The translations under genes were made by a program, and so were the position numbers. Below, piece after piece: positions 27,105-34,549 of a stretch of DNA of 64,000 bases. The number at the start of each line of letters is the position of its first letter. Position 1 is the first letter of the stretch. This DNA is from Bacillota bacterium (GTDB lineage Bacteria; Bacillota; Clostridia; Peptostreptococcales; Anaerovoracaceae): positions 1 to 64,000 of the forward strand of contig JAFPXY010000041.1 of assembly GCA_017394515.1 (NCBI GenBank), in the 5' to 3' direction. The notes under the pieces are model-generated. The model did no database searches. It worked only from the letters and a program-made list of their open reading frames with translations, and had not been told where the DNA came from.

Positions 27105-27676
27105 TGTCATATTTTGGAATATTACTTGCTATGATATTAGTTAACAACTATGTTCTTGCTCAGTTCCTCGGAATCTGTCCTTTCCTCGGCGTATCCAAGA
27201 AACTGGATTCTGCTGTAGGTATGGGTGTAGCAGTTATCTTCGTAATGGTACTTGCTACAGCAGCAACATGGCCTATCATGAGGATCCTGAATGCATGGAA
27301 TATCGGTTATCTCCAGACCATCGTATTCATCCTCGTAATCGCTGCCCTCGTACAGTTCGTAGAGATGGTACTCAAGAAGTTTATACCTTCCCTTCACAAG
27401 GCACTTGGTGTATATCTTCCTCTTATCACCACCAACTGCGCTGTACTCGGCGTATGTATCAACAACATTGACCTTGGATACAACTATCCTCAGGCACTTG
27501 TTAACGCTCTCGGAGCAGGAATCGGTTTCCTTCTTGCAATGGTTATCTTCGCAGGAATGAGATCCAGACTTGAGAACAGCCCTAACGTTCCCAAGCCTTT
27601 CCAGGGAGTTCCTATCACAATGACAACAGCCGCTCTTCTTTCCCTCGCTTTCATGGGATTCGGCGGCTTAGTATAA
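27104..27676 (+). CDS. rnfA: Rnf complex subunit A
   Basis: A 190-residue, six-helix membrane subunit paralogous to RnfE. Conserved: NNYVLAQFLGICPFLGVSKK (with the Cys at the intramembrane cluster site) and LGVYLPLITTNCAVLGV (the second Cys half). It pairs with RnfE to form the membrane path for electrons and ions. It overlaps rnfE by one base. Confidence 0.96.
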   Translation: MSYFGILLAMILVNNYVLAQFLGICPFLGVSKKLDSAVGMGVAVIFVMVLATAATWPIMRILNAWNIGYLQTIVFILVIAALVQFVEMVLKKFIPSLHKALGVYLPLITTNCAVLGVCINNIDLGYNYPQALVNALGAGIGFLLAMVIFAGMRSRLENSPNVPKPFQGVPITMTTAALLSLAFMGFGGLV

Positions 27677-27688
27677 GGAGGCGACAGT

Positions 27689-28591
27689 ATGAACCCTATT
27701 ATTACACCTGTATTACTGGTAGTGGCATTGGGATTTGTCTTTGCCGTTATCCTTACCATCGCATCAAAGGTATTCTATGTACCTGTTGATGAAACTGTTA
27801 TCAAGCTTACAGATGCTCTTCCCGGAGCTAACTGCGGCGGCTGCGGATTCGCAGGCTGCAGCGACTATGCAAATGCTCTTGCAGCAGATCCCGAGGGAGT
27901 AGGCCCCAATAAGTGCCCTGTAGGTGGAGCTGATGTAGCTGCTCAGCTGGCATCCATCCTCGGTGTAGAGGCTGGTTCCTCTGAACCTCAGGTTGCAGTT
28001 GTAATGTGCAACGGCAACAAGAACGCTGCTAAGACTCTTTCCGAATATCAGGGACCTCAGACCTGTAAGTTTGCAGCATCTCTCTTCGGCGGAATGAGCG
28101 CTTGTAAGTATGGATGCTTAGGCTTAGGTGACTGCACCAGAGCTTGCAACTTCGGAGCTATCAAGATCTGTGAGGGAGTCGCTGTAGTAGCAAGAGAACT
28201 CTGCACAGGATGCGGCGCTTGCGCTGCTACATGCCCTAAGCATGTCATCCGCATTGCACCTCTTAAGAACAAGGTCGTTGTTCAGTGTCAGAATGCTGAC
28301 AAGGGAGCACAGACCCTTAAGGCTTGCAAGAACGGCTGTATCGGTTGCGGCAAGTGCGCTAAGGTCTGCAAGTTCGAAGCTATCACCATCGAAAACAACC
28401 ACGCAACCATCGATCCTAACAAGTGCAAGAACTGTGGTCTTTGCGCTAAGGAATGTCCTACCAAGGCTATCAACAACATGAGAGCTAAGAGACAGCTTCC
28501 TAAGCCTAAGGCACCGGCACCTAAGAAGGAGGCTCCTGAAACAACAGTACCTCCTCAGAACGCACCTGAAGGCCCAAGAGCAGGCGCATAA
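27689..28591 (+). CDS. rnfB: Rnf complex subunit B, multi-cluster ferredoxin
   Basis: A 300-residue subunit that takes electrons from reduced ferredoxin. One N-terminal membrane helix (residues 5-28) is followed by the Fe-S domain NCGGCGFAGCSDYANAL...CPVGG (residues about 48-75) and several ferredoxin motifs (CKYGCLGLGDCTRAC, CTGCGACAATCPKHV, CIGCGKCAKVC, CKNCGLCAKECPTKA). The tail is Pro/Ala-rich. AAGGAGG precedes the ATG by seven bases. It is the last gene of the operon and is followed by a strong terminator. Confidence 0.96.
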   Translation: MNPIITPVLLVVALGFVFAVILTIASKVFYVPVDETVIKLTDALPGANCGGCGFAGCSDYANALAADPEGVGPNKCPVGGADVAAQLASILGVEAGSSEPQVAVVMCNGNKNAAKTLSEYQGPQTCKFAASLFGGMSACKYGCLGLGDCTRACNFGAIKICEGVAVVARELCTGCGACAATCPKHVIRIAPLKNKVVVQCQNADKGAQTLKACKNGCIGCGKCAKVCKFEAITIENNHATIDPNKCKNCGLCAKECPTKAINNMRAKRQLPKPKAPAPKKEAPETTVPPQNAPEGPRAGA

Positions 28592-28621
28592 AGTGAGACA
28601 AACTTTTTATTAAATAAAAAT

Positions 28622-28654
28622 GAGGCATCGCCCGATGGGCGGTGCCTCGTTTTA
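28622..28654 (+). terminator. Terminator of the rnf operon
   Basis: A 12-base stem GAGGCATCGCCC (28622-28633) / GGGCGGTGCCTC (28637-28648, one T-G pair) with a three-base loop, followed by GTTTTAT. Confidence 0.85.
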
Positions 28655-28667
28655 TGTTCAAAACTAA

Positions 28668-28905
28668 TTAAGAATGGAACAAATGCATATTAAAGGTCTG
28701 GGAAAGATATTTCAGCATAACGTTTCCTGCGATACAGTTTCCTTTGCTGTACAGGGAAGGACCGTATATGCCTATGCCCATCTCTTTGTCTACTACGGAG
28801 AGAAGTCCGCCGCCCACTCCTGACTTGGTGGGGAAGCCTACTTCCACCGCAAAACGGCCGGAACCGTCATACATTCCGCAGGAGTTTTTTGTCCATGGGA
28901 AACCT
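28668..28905 (-). pseudogene. Glutaminase C-terminal remnant
   Basis: The minus strand encodes about 75 residues matching the end of a beta-lactamase-like glutaminase (GlsA): NSCGMYDGSGRFAVEVGFPTK (usual TCGMYDASGEFA), SGVGGGLLSVV (usual KSGVGGGI) and KGNCIAGNVML. The serine-lysine active-site region and everything before it are missing; the frame upstream only reads the antisense of the homocysteine methyltransferase. The fragment abuts the 3' end of that gene and has no start of its own. This is a deletion relic, about a quarter of the normal length of about 310 residues. Confidence 0.75.
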
Positions 28906-28911
28906 CGCGTA

Positions 28912-29751
28912 CTATCTGAGCATCTTTGCAAGGGCTTCGATGTATTTGGGAGAAGATCCACAGCAACCGCCGATGTACTTGAGGGTAGGGATCTCAGCTG
29001 CCTTGGAAACCTCTCTGGCGAAGTCATCGAAGTCGACTTCAGATCCGCCTTCGACCTTGGGCATGCCGGCGTTAGGCTTATAGATGAGAGGAAGATCCGT
29101 CACTTCGGCGAATTCTTTGATGATGGGGAGTGTCTCCTCAGGGCCCTCGGAGCAGTTGAGGCCGATGGCTTCAGGCTCGAAGGGAGCCAGCGTCTTAGCT
29201 ATCTGTGCGGGGTTGTTGCCGAACATGGTGCGGCCACCCTTCTTGGGGTTGTATTTGGTGAAGCTCATGGAGAGGAGGAGGGGAAGGTCATACTTGGAAG
29301 CTTCTTCCGCTGCGATCTTAAGCATTTCAAGATCCATGAAGGTCTCCAAAAATATGCCGTCAGGCTTTTCCATAGCGCCGTACTTTAACATCTCGGCGAA
29401 GGTTTCCCTGGCTTCTTCCTTGGCGATCTTGCCGAAGGGAATGAGAAGGCCTGTCAGAGGGCCGATATCCAAAAGGACGCGAGCACGATCCTTGGCGGCT
29501 TCCTTGGCGAGGATCACACCTTCTCTTATGATTTCTTCCACTGAGAAGTCGAAGGGTTCCACGGAGGGACGATTGGCGCTGAAGGTGTTTGACAATACGA
29601 AATCTGAGCCTGCATCGATGAATTCACCAGCAAGTTCTACGACCTTGTCTGGAAACAGCTTGTTATATCTCCAAACAGGGCCTTTGTCATCGGTTTTAGC
29701 CCAGAGGCAGGTGCCGTTAGCACCATCCAGCAAATAGATGTCTTTCTTCAT
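28912..29751 (-). CDS. Homocysteine S-methyltransferase family protein
   Basis: A 279-residue TIM-barrel zinc enzyme of the MetH N-terminal/BHMT type. The zinc cysteines are visible in AIGLNCSEGP and IGGCCGSSP; LLDGANGT opens the barrel and SNTFSANR is the usual second strand. It should transfer a methyl group to homocysteine, either alone or as the homocysteine domain of a split methionine synthase. No cobalamin or pterin domain is attached. GGAGGAAACT precedes the ATG. It is 19 bases downstream of the Gx-transporter gene on the same strand. Confidence 0.85.
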   Translation of the reverse strand: MKKDIYLLDGANGTCLWAKTDDKGPVWRYNKLFPDKVVELAGEFIDAGSDFVLSNTFSANRPSVEPFDFSVEEIIREGVILAKEAAKDRARVLLDIGPLTGLLIPFGKIAKEEARETFAEMLKYGAMEKPDGIFLETFMDLEMLKIAAEEASKYDLPLLLSMSFTKYNPKKGGRTMFGNNPAQIAKTLAPFEPEAIGLNCSEGPEETLPIIKEFAEVTDLPLIYKPNAGMPKVEGGSEVDFDDFAREVSKAAEIPTLKYIGGCCGSSPKYIEALAKMLR

Positions 29752-29770
29752 AGTTTCCTCCTAAATATCT

Positions 29771-30301
29771 TTATTCTGCAAACGCCGGAAGGCGTTTCTC
29801 TATTACGTATGCGATTATTCCGATGGCTATTCCGCTGATGATTCCGGAGAACAGGAGCACAGAGAAATAGCTTAATATGCCTGTATTTGAAAGAAGCAGA
29901 CAGGCCGTGAGAAGCTGGCCCAGGTTGTGGCAAACGCCGCCCGCCATGCTGACTCCCACCATGCTGAAAAGGCCGGTCCGATAGAGCAGATACATGACGA
30001 TGATGCTTAAGACTCCTCCCGCCAGGGAGTAGATCATGCCAAACACTCCGCTGAAAAGCAGCCCTGCTGCGACTATCCTCACCATGTTGATGGTAAAGGC
30101 GTACTTGAAGCCCATGCGGTAGAGAGCGATGATGATGACCAGGTTGGCCAGACCCAGTTTGATGCCGGGTACGGGCACCGGAATTGGTATCAGGATCTCC
30201 ACGTAGCTGAATATCAGAGCAAGAGCGGCAAACATGGCGCTGATGGCCAGAAGCCTGGTGCGCTTGTCGGCCTTACGAGGTGTTCTAGCCTGAGATGACA
30301 T
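29771..30301 (-). CDS. Gx transporter family membrane protein
   Basis: A 176-residue membrane protein with five or six helices and the family feature LIPIPVPVPGIKLGLANLVIIIALYRMG. Members are often annotated as heptaprenyl diphosphate synthase component I, but sequence and context fit an ECF-like small transporter near redox genes. I chose the ATG at 30301 because AGGAGG lies eight bases upstream; in-frame starts at 30307 and 30310 are too close to it. It overlaps the end of the NusG-II gene by 17 bases. This trio (NusG-II, Gx transporter, ApbE) is often seen beside rnf. Confidence 0.85.
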   Translation of the reverse strand: MSSQARTPRKADKRTRLLAISAMFAALALIFSYVEILIPIPVPVPGIKLGLANLVIIIALYRMGFKYAFTINMVRIVAAGLLFSGVFGMIYSLAGGVLSIIVMYLLYRTGLFSMVGVSMAGGVCHNLGQLLTACLLLSNTGILSYFSVLLFSGIISGIAIGIIAYVIEKRLPAFAE

Positions 30302-30647
30302 CCACATCACCTCCTTTGCCCTCTATCTCCACCACCACGCGGTTAGGCAGGCAGACTATGCTGTCGCCTATAAGGGAGATCTTGCCGTGATCCACGCAGA
30401 TCTGATTCTTGCAGGTGGAAGATTTCATTCTGACGGTACCATCCTCGATGATGATAACGTTGGTGTGCCCGTCTTTGGAGATCTCGATGGTCTGATCCTC
30501 CATAAGAGAATAGATGCCATAGGTCTCGCCGTTTACGGTGATTTTCACGTCGGTACCGCCGGCCTGCTTAGCCAGAGGCCCGAAGGATATGATCAGTCCC
30601 ACCGCCACTATTAAGATGAGTAAAATTACATCTGCCTTCTTTATCAT
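30285..30647 (-). CDS. NusG domain II-containing protein
   Basis: A 120-residue protein with one N-terminal membrane helix (residues 6-24, ADVILLILIVAVGLIISFG) and an exposed NusG-II beta domain (TVNGETYGIYSLMEDQTIEI, CKNQICVDHGKIS, IVCLPNRVVVEI). Two Cys in STCKNQICVDHG could bind a cofactor or form a disulfide. It is not a transcription factor despite the domain name. The promoter -10 box ends six bases before the ATG and there is no ribosome-binding site, so the mRNA is predicted to be leaderless. Confidence 0.88.
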   Translation of the reverse strand: MIKKADVILLILIVAVGLIISFGPLAKQAGGTDVKITVNGETYGIYSLMEDQTIEISKDGHTNVIIIEDGTVRMKSSTCKNQICVDHGKISLIGDSIVCLPNRVVVEIEGKGGDVDVISG

Positions 30648-30653
30648 GGATAT

Positions 30654-30681
30654 ATTATATCATAAAGCTCAATTCTGTCAA
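30654..30681 (-). promoter_or_regulatory. Promoter of the NusG-II/Gx/methyltransferase genes, leaderless
   Basis: On the minus strand TTGACA (30676-30681), 16 bases, TATAAT (30654-30659), then six bases to the ATG at 30647. A start site seven bases after the -10 falls on the A of the start codon. Confidence 0.75.
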
Positions 30682-30702
30682 AGGAGCCTTTGAAAAACAT
30701 GC

Positions 30703-30731
30703 AAGACATGTATGGACCTTTGTGGTATAAT
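30703..30731 (+). promoter_or_regulatory. Promoter of apbE, leaderless
   Basis: TATAAT (30726-30731) lies six bases before ATG 30738; a weak -35 (AAGACA, 30703-30708) is 17 bases upstream. No ribosome-binding site is seen before the ATG. Confidence 0.6.
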
Positions 30732-30737
30732 ATTGAT

Positions 30738-31865
30738 ATGCAAAAAATAAAAGAGCGAAAACTATATATTTTGCTCCTTGTGGTGATCTTGGTACTGGTG
30801 ATCGGCACAAGTGGCTGCGGCGGCGGAAACACTCCGTGGAACGGCTATTCCAAGCAGTCTTTCTACTTTGATACCATCTGCGAGATAACCATCTTCGGCT
30901 TTGAAGAAGGTCAGGTGGAGGATGATACTCAGGAGAACTTTGACAAGGTTTCAAACGAAGTGATCACAGACACCTTCAAGCTCATGAGTGACTTCGAGAA
31001 CACCCTCTCGAGGACCGTGGAAGGCTCCGACGTGGATCGGATAAATAAGGCGAAGGGCGAAGCTGTCCAGGTGAGCCCTGAGACCCTGGAGGTAATAGAG
31101 AAGGGCATGGAGTTCGGAGATGTATCCGGGGGAACCTTCGATATAACCGTGGGCAAGGCCTCTGTGCTTTGGGACTTCCACGAAAGTATCACCGATGAGC
31201 CGTCGGAAGTGCCTTCTGAAGAGGCCCTTAAGGAGGCGTCCAAGCATATAGACTACAGGAAGATCCAAGTGGATGAGAAGGCCGGAACGGTGAAGCTGAC
31301 AGACCCTGAAATGATGCTGGATCTGGGCGGTATCGCCAAGGGCTATATCGCTGATAAGACCGCAGAATATCTGAGATCCAAGGGTGTGGTGAGCGCCATA
31401 GTTAACCTGGGCGGCAACATAGAAGTCATCGGAGGAAAGAATCTAAGCTTAATTTCGGAAGATCAGGAACAGGCTGATTTCGTCCTGGGAATCAGAGATC
31501 CCGGCTCTGCTGACGGCGGTCTTCTCGGGGTCTATCCCGGAAAGGACATCACCGTGGTGACCTCCGGCACCTATGAGAGGTTCATCGAAGTTGACGGAGT
31601 GCGGTATCACCATATTTTGGACCCAAAGACGGGCTATCCCGTGGATACGGATGTGGAGCAGGTGAGCATCATCGCTAGCTACGGTCATTCCGTGGACTGC
31701 GACGGACTGTCTACAGCCTGCCTGGCATTAGGAGTTGAGAAGAGCACAGAGCTCATTCAGGCTTTGAACGATGACGGCAGGTATGGAAACATCGAAGGAA
31801 TCTTCGTCTCCACAGAGGGCGAAGTGACATATACCAAAGAAGAAACAGTTTTTAAGGCTAATTGA
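30738..31865 (+). CDS. apbE: FAD:protein FMN transferase (ApbE), lipoprotein
   Basis: A 375-residue enzyme that cuts FAD and attaches FMN to a Thr of target proteins outside the membrane, here most likely RnfG and RnfD. The N-terminus is a lipoprotein signal (LLVVILVLVIGTSGC). Motifs: FDTICEITIFG, SGGTFDITVGKA, MLDLGGIAKGYIAD, AIVNLGGNIEVIG, VVTSGTYERF and HHILDPKTGYPVDT. I use ATG 30738; an upstream in-frame ATG at 30690 would put unrelated residues before the signal peptide and lies upstream of the -10 box. It starts a three-gene transcript with the next two iron-sulfur proteins. Confidence 0.93.
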   Translation: MQKIKERKLYILLLVVILVLVIGTSGCGGGNTPWNGYSKQSFYFDTICEITIFGFEEGQVEDDTQENFDKVSNEVITDTFKLMSDFENTLSRTVEGSDVDRINKAKGEAVQVSPETLEVIEKGMEFGDVSGGTFDITVGKASVLWDFHESITDEPSEVPSEEALKEASKHIDYRKIQVDEKAGTVKLTDPEMMLDLGGIAKGYIADKTAEYLRSKGVVSAIVNLGGNIEVIGGKNLSLISEDQEQADFVLGIRDPGSADGGLLGVYPGKDITVVTSGTYERFIEVDGVRYHHILDPKTGYPVDTDVEQVSIIASYGHSVDCDGLSTACLALGVEKSTELIQALNDDGRYGNIEGIFVSTEGEVTYTKEETVFKAN

Positions 31866-31876
31866 AAGGAAGAGAC

Positions 31877-33010
31877 ATGACACAGAAAAAACTCGGCTTC
31901 GGCATGATGAGATTGCCGATACTTGATCCAAACGACTCCAAAAGTTTTGACTACGACCAGGTCCAGCAGATGGTGGACGAGTACATGGCCAAGGGCTTCA
32001 ACTATTTTGATACAGCCTGGATGTACCATGGCGGCACCAGCGAAGGCCTCATAAAGAGATGTCTTCTTGGCAAATACCCCAGAGACAGCTACACGGTAAC
32101 CGACAAGCTGCCGGACTATATCTTCAAGCCGGGTTTCGGCCCCAAGGAAGCCTTTGAGACCCAGCTGGAGAGGACAGGTCTGGACTACTTTGACTACTAC
32201 CTGATCCACGATACCAATGCTGCTTCCATCGTAAACTTTGAGAAGTACCACTGCTTCGAATTCGTTGAAGAACTCTTGGACAAAGGCCTGGTCAAGCACA
32301 TAGGTCTCTCTCACCACGACGGACCGGAGCTCTTGGAAGAATTGCTCATCAAGCATCCCAGAATTGAGTTTGTACAGCTCCAGATCAACTATCTTGACTG
32401 GGACAGCCTTGGAGTGAGAGCTCGTGAATGCTACGAAGTAGCCATTAAATACGGCAAAAAAGTCCTGATCATGGAGCCCGTCAAGGGCGGAACTCTGGCA
32501 CAGGTCCCTGAAGAAGCGGAGAAACTCTTTAAGGATGCTGAACCTGACATGTCCATTCCTTCCTGGGCCATCAGATTCGCAGCTTCCTGGCCCGATGTGT
32601 ACATGGTACTCAGCGGCATGTCCAACCTGGAGCAGTTAAGAGATAACATGAGCTACATGGATGACTTCAAACCTCTGAACGAGGCTGAACTGGACGTGGT
32701 CTGGAAGGCTGTCGACATCATCAACGGAAACATCGCCATCGACTGCACGGGCTGCAACTACTGTACCGTGGACTGCCCTATGAACGTGCAGATACCGAGA
32801 CTCTTCAGCCTGTATAACGCAGACCTCCAGGAAGTGGAGTCCAAGGGCTGGAGTTCACACGAAGAACTCTACGCCAACCTGGTTCTGACAGAAGGAATCG
32901 GCGTGGCCTCCGACTGCATTGAGTGCGGTGCCTGCGAGGACAGATGCCCTCAGCATCTTCCCATCAGAGAGCATCTGAAGGCCGTGGCAGAGCATTTTGA
33001 GAATAAATAA
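31877..33010 (+). CDS. Aldo/keto reductase with C-terminal ferredoxin domain
   Basis: A 377-residue protein: an aldo/keto reductase barrel (residues 1-260; LGFGMMRLPI, FDTAWMYHGG with the catalytic Tyr, DYYLIHDTN, HIGLSHHDGP) followed by a C-terminal part with two cysteine groups (CTGCNYCTVDCP and CIECGACEDRCPQHLP) for 4Fe-4S clusters. Such AKR-ferredoxin fusions are common in strict anaerobes and probably reduce small carbonyl compounds with ferredoxin-linked electrons. GAAAGGAAGAG precedes ATG 31877. The gap to the ApbE gene is 11 bases. Confidence 0.88.
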   Translation: MTQKKLGFGMMRLPILDPNDSKSFDYDQVQQMVDEYMAKGFNYFDTAWMYHGGTSEGLIKRCLLGKYPRDSYTVTDKLPDYIFKPGFGPKEAFETQLERTGLDYFDYYLIHDTNAASIVNFEKYHCFEFVEELLDKGLVKHIGLSHHDGPELLEELLIKHPRIEFVQLQINYLDWDSLGVRARECYEVAIKYGKKVLIMEPVKGGTLAQVPEEAEKLFKDAEPDMSIPSWAIRFAASWPDVYMVLSGMSNLEQLRDNMSYMDDFKPLNEAELDVVWKAVDIINGNIAIDCTGCNYCTVDCPMNVQIPRLFSLYNADLQEVESKGWSSHEELYANLVLTEGIGVASDCIECGACEDRCPQHLPIREHLKAVAEHFENK

Positions 33011-33017
33011 GAGAGAC

Positions 33018-33836
33018 ATGAAGATCAAAAGCATACAACTCATATACTTCAGCCCAACGGGAGGCACGAAGAGGATGGCAGCCAAACTTGCAGGCTTCCT
33101 TTCCAAAAAACTATCCGTGCCCGTGGAAAACACCGCGCTGAACCTTATGGAAGACAGAGAAAAGGAATATTTTTTCGGACCGGATGAACTGGTCATACTG
33201 ACGGTGCCCACATATGCGGACCGTGTTCCGAATAAGATAGAGCCTGACCTTCGGAGAATATTACATTTCGATAAGTCGCCGGCTGTGGCCCTGGTATCCT
33301 ATGGAAACAGAAGTTACGGCACGGCGCCAGCTGAACTGGCGGATATTTTAAAAAGCGATGGCGCTAAAGTTTTTACCGCCGGAGCTTTCGTCTGCAGACA
33401 TGTATTTTCTGAATTTCTGTCCAAAGCAAGGCCCGATAGGTATGACAGAGCTGAAATGGATGGCTGGGCGGATCAGATCGTTTCCGTGATCCACCAGGCT
33501 GAAAGCTCAGATGATCTGCCTGAACCTGAATTGGGAGAGATCGGCGAATACTATAAGCCTCTTAAAGAGGACATGACGCCGGCCAAGTTCCTTAAGGCAA
33601 AGCCCAAGACCGATATAGACCATTGCTATTTCTGCGGTCTTTGCGTGCGTTCATGTCCCATGGGTTCCATCGATGATGACTGCATCACCGTGAGCGGAGT
33701 ATGCATCAAGTGTCATGCCTGCGTCAGATCCTGCCCCGAAAGGGCTAAGTACTTCGACGACCCTGATTTCCTGTCTCACGTTAAGATGCTGGAAAGCATC
33801 TGTGTGGAGAGGGCAGAGAACAGAATATTTATTTAA
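33018..33836 (+). CDS. EFR1-type flavodoxin/ferredoxin protein
   Basis: A 272-residue protein with a flavodoxin-like N-terminal half (IYFSPTGGTKRMA as the FMN phosphate loop, VPTYADRVP, VSYGNRSYG) and a C-terminal two-cluster ferredoxin (CYFCGLCVRSCPMGS and CIKCHACVRSCPERA). The layout matches EFR1-family ferredoxins of Clostridia. It probably passes electrons between FMN and ferredoxin-dependent enzymes. ATG 33018 lies seven bases after the preceding stop with GAGAGA upstream. It ends the apbE transcript. Confidence 0.88.
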   Translation: MKIKSIQLIYFSPTGGTKRMAAKLAGFLSKKLSVPVENTALNLMEDREKEYFFGPDELVILTVPTYADRVPNKIEPDLRRILHFDKSPAVALVSYGNRSYGTAPAELADILKSDGAKVFTAGAFVCRHVFSEFLSKARPDRYDRAEMDGWADQIVSVIHQAESSDDLPEPELGEIGEYYKPLKEDMTPAKFLKAKPKTDIDHCYFCGLCVRSCPMGSIDDDCITVSGVCIKCHACVRSCPERAKYFDDPDFLSHVKMLESICVERAENRIFI

Positions 33837-33837
33837 T

Positions 33838-33870
33838 AAAAAAGCGGAGGTTATCAGCCTCCGCTTTAAT
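33838..33870. terminator. Bidirectional terminator between convergent genes
   Basis: A ten-base stem AAAGCGGAGG (33841-33850) / CCTCCGCTTT (33858-33867) with A-rich sequence before and TTTAAT after it, in the 47-base gap between two convergent genes. Confidence 0.8.
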
Positions 33871-33883
33871 CATTCATATGTAG

Positions 33884-34444
33884 TTATTTGTTCGCATAAG
33901 CAAAATATCTCTTCACCGGCGTCTTTAAAAGGGCGTGGGTGAGGATCACGGCGATGACCATGGAGACAACGAACTGACCGATGTTTCCGGGAATGGACAT
34001 GAGCCCGATGGTGAAGTTTCCGTAGACCAGAGCGTTTACAACAACGTAGATGGCAACTTCGGTGAGGCCACCGAGAACCATGGCCATGTACTCGAAGGCG
34101 TTGAAGCTGAGGAACTTCGTGTGTCCTTCTACTACCGTGCGCTCATAACCCTTCTCGATCAGGAGACCCATGACGAAAGCCATGAGGCCTTTGGCAAAGA
34201 AGGTGCCTATAGCGAAGATGGCGTATCCACCCATGATGTCGGCCATGGCAGCACCTACTGCAGAAGCGATGGCGCTGTTCTTTTTGCCCAGGACCAGTAC
34301 GCTCATGAAGATGAAGGTGTCACCGATATGAACGTAACCCTGGGTCAGCGGGTTAGGGATCTTAAGGGCATAGGTGGCGAGACATACAAGGCAGGTCATC
34401 AAGGCGGTCAATACTAAGTTGTCGGTTTTTTCTACGCGTCTCAT
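33884..34444 (-). CDS. ECF transporter S component (vitamin B6-type candidate)
   Basis: A 186-residue membrane protein with six helices, LTQGYVHIGDTFIFMSVLVLG (the S-component substrate loop), and ADIMGGYAIFAIGTFFAKG. It should bind a vitamin and work with a shared EcfAA'T module encoded elsewhere. The gene is divergent from a MocR/PdxR-type regulator across a 105-base region holding a perfect palindrome; known PdxR regulons include S components for vitamin B6, which is why I suggest pyridoxine-type substrates. That assignment is an inference; other vitamins are possible. ATG 34444 follows AAAGGAGAAAACCACAA. Confidence 0.8.
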   Translation of the reverse strand: MRRVEKTDNLVLTALMTCLVCLATYALKIPNPLTQGYVHIGDTFIFMSVLVLGKKNSAIASAVGAAMADIMGGYAIFAIGTFFAKGLMAFVMGLLIEKGYERTVVEGHTKFLSFNAFEYMAMVLGGLTEVAIYVVVNALVYGNFTIGLMSIPGNIGQFVVSMVIAVILTHALLKTPVKRYFAYANK

Positions 34445-34470
34445 TTGTGGTTTTCTCCTTTATCTATTGA

Positions 34471-34496
34471 AATCATAACAGAAAAGTGTTATGATT
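34471..34496. promoter_or_regulatory. Palindromic operator candidate between the ECF and MocR genes
   Basis: AATCATAACA (34471-34480) and TGTTATGATT (34487-34496) form a perfect ten-base inverted repeat with a six-base centre. It lies midway between two divergent starts and is the obvious site for the MocR-type regulator. Confidence 0.6.
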
Positions 34497-34549
34497 AAAA
34501 TAATCAATTTATAGTTTTTTTAAGAATACAGTTTTCTAAAATAAAGGCA

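Noticed and set aside
28744..29388. Plus-strand frame opposite the homocysteine methyltransferase
   Set aside because: Antisense shadow; the minus strand shows clear zinc motifs.
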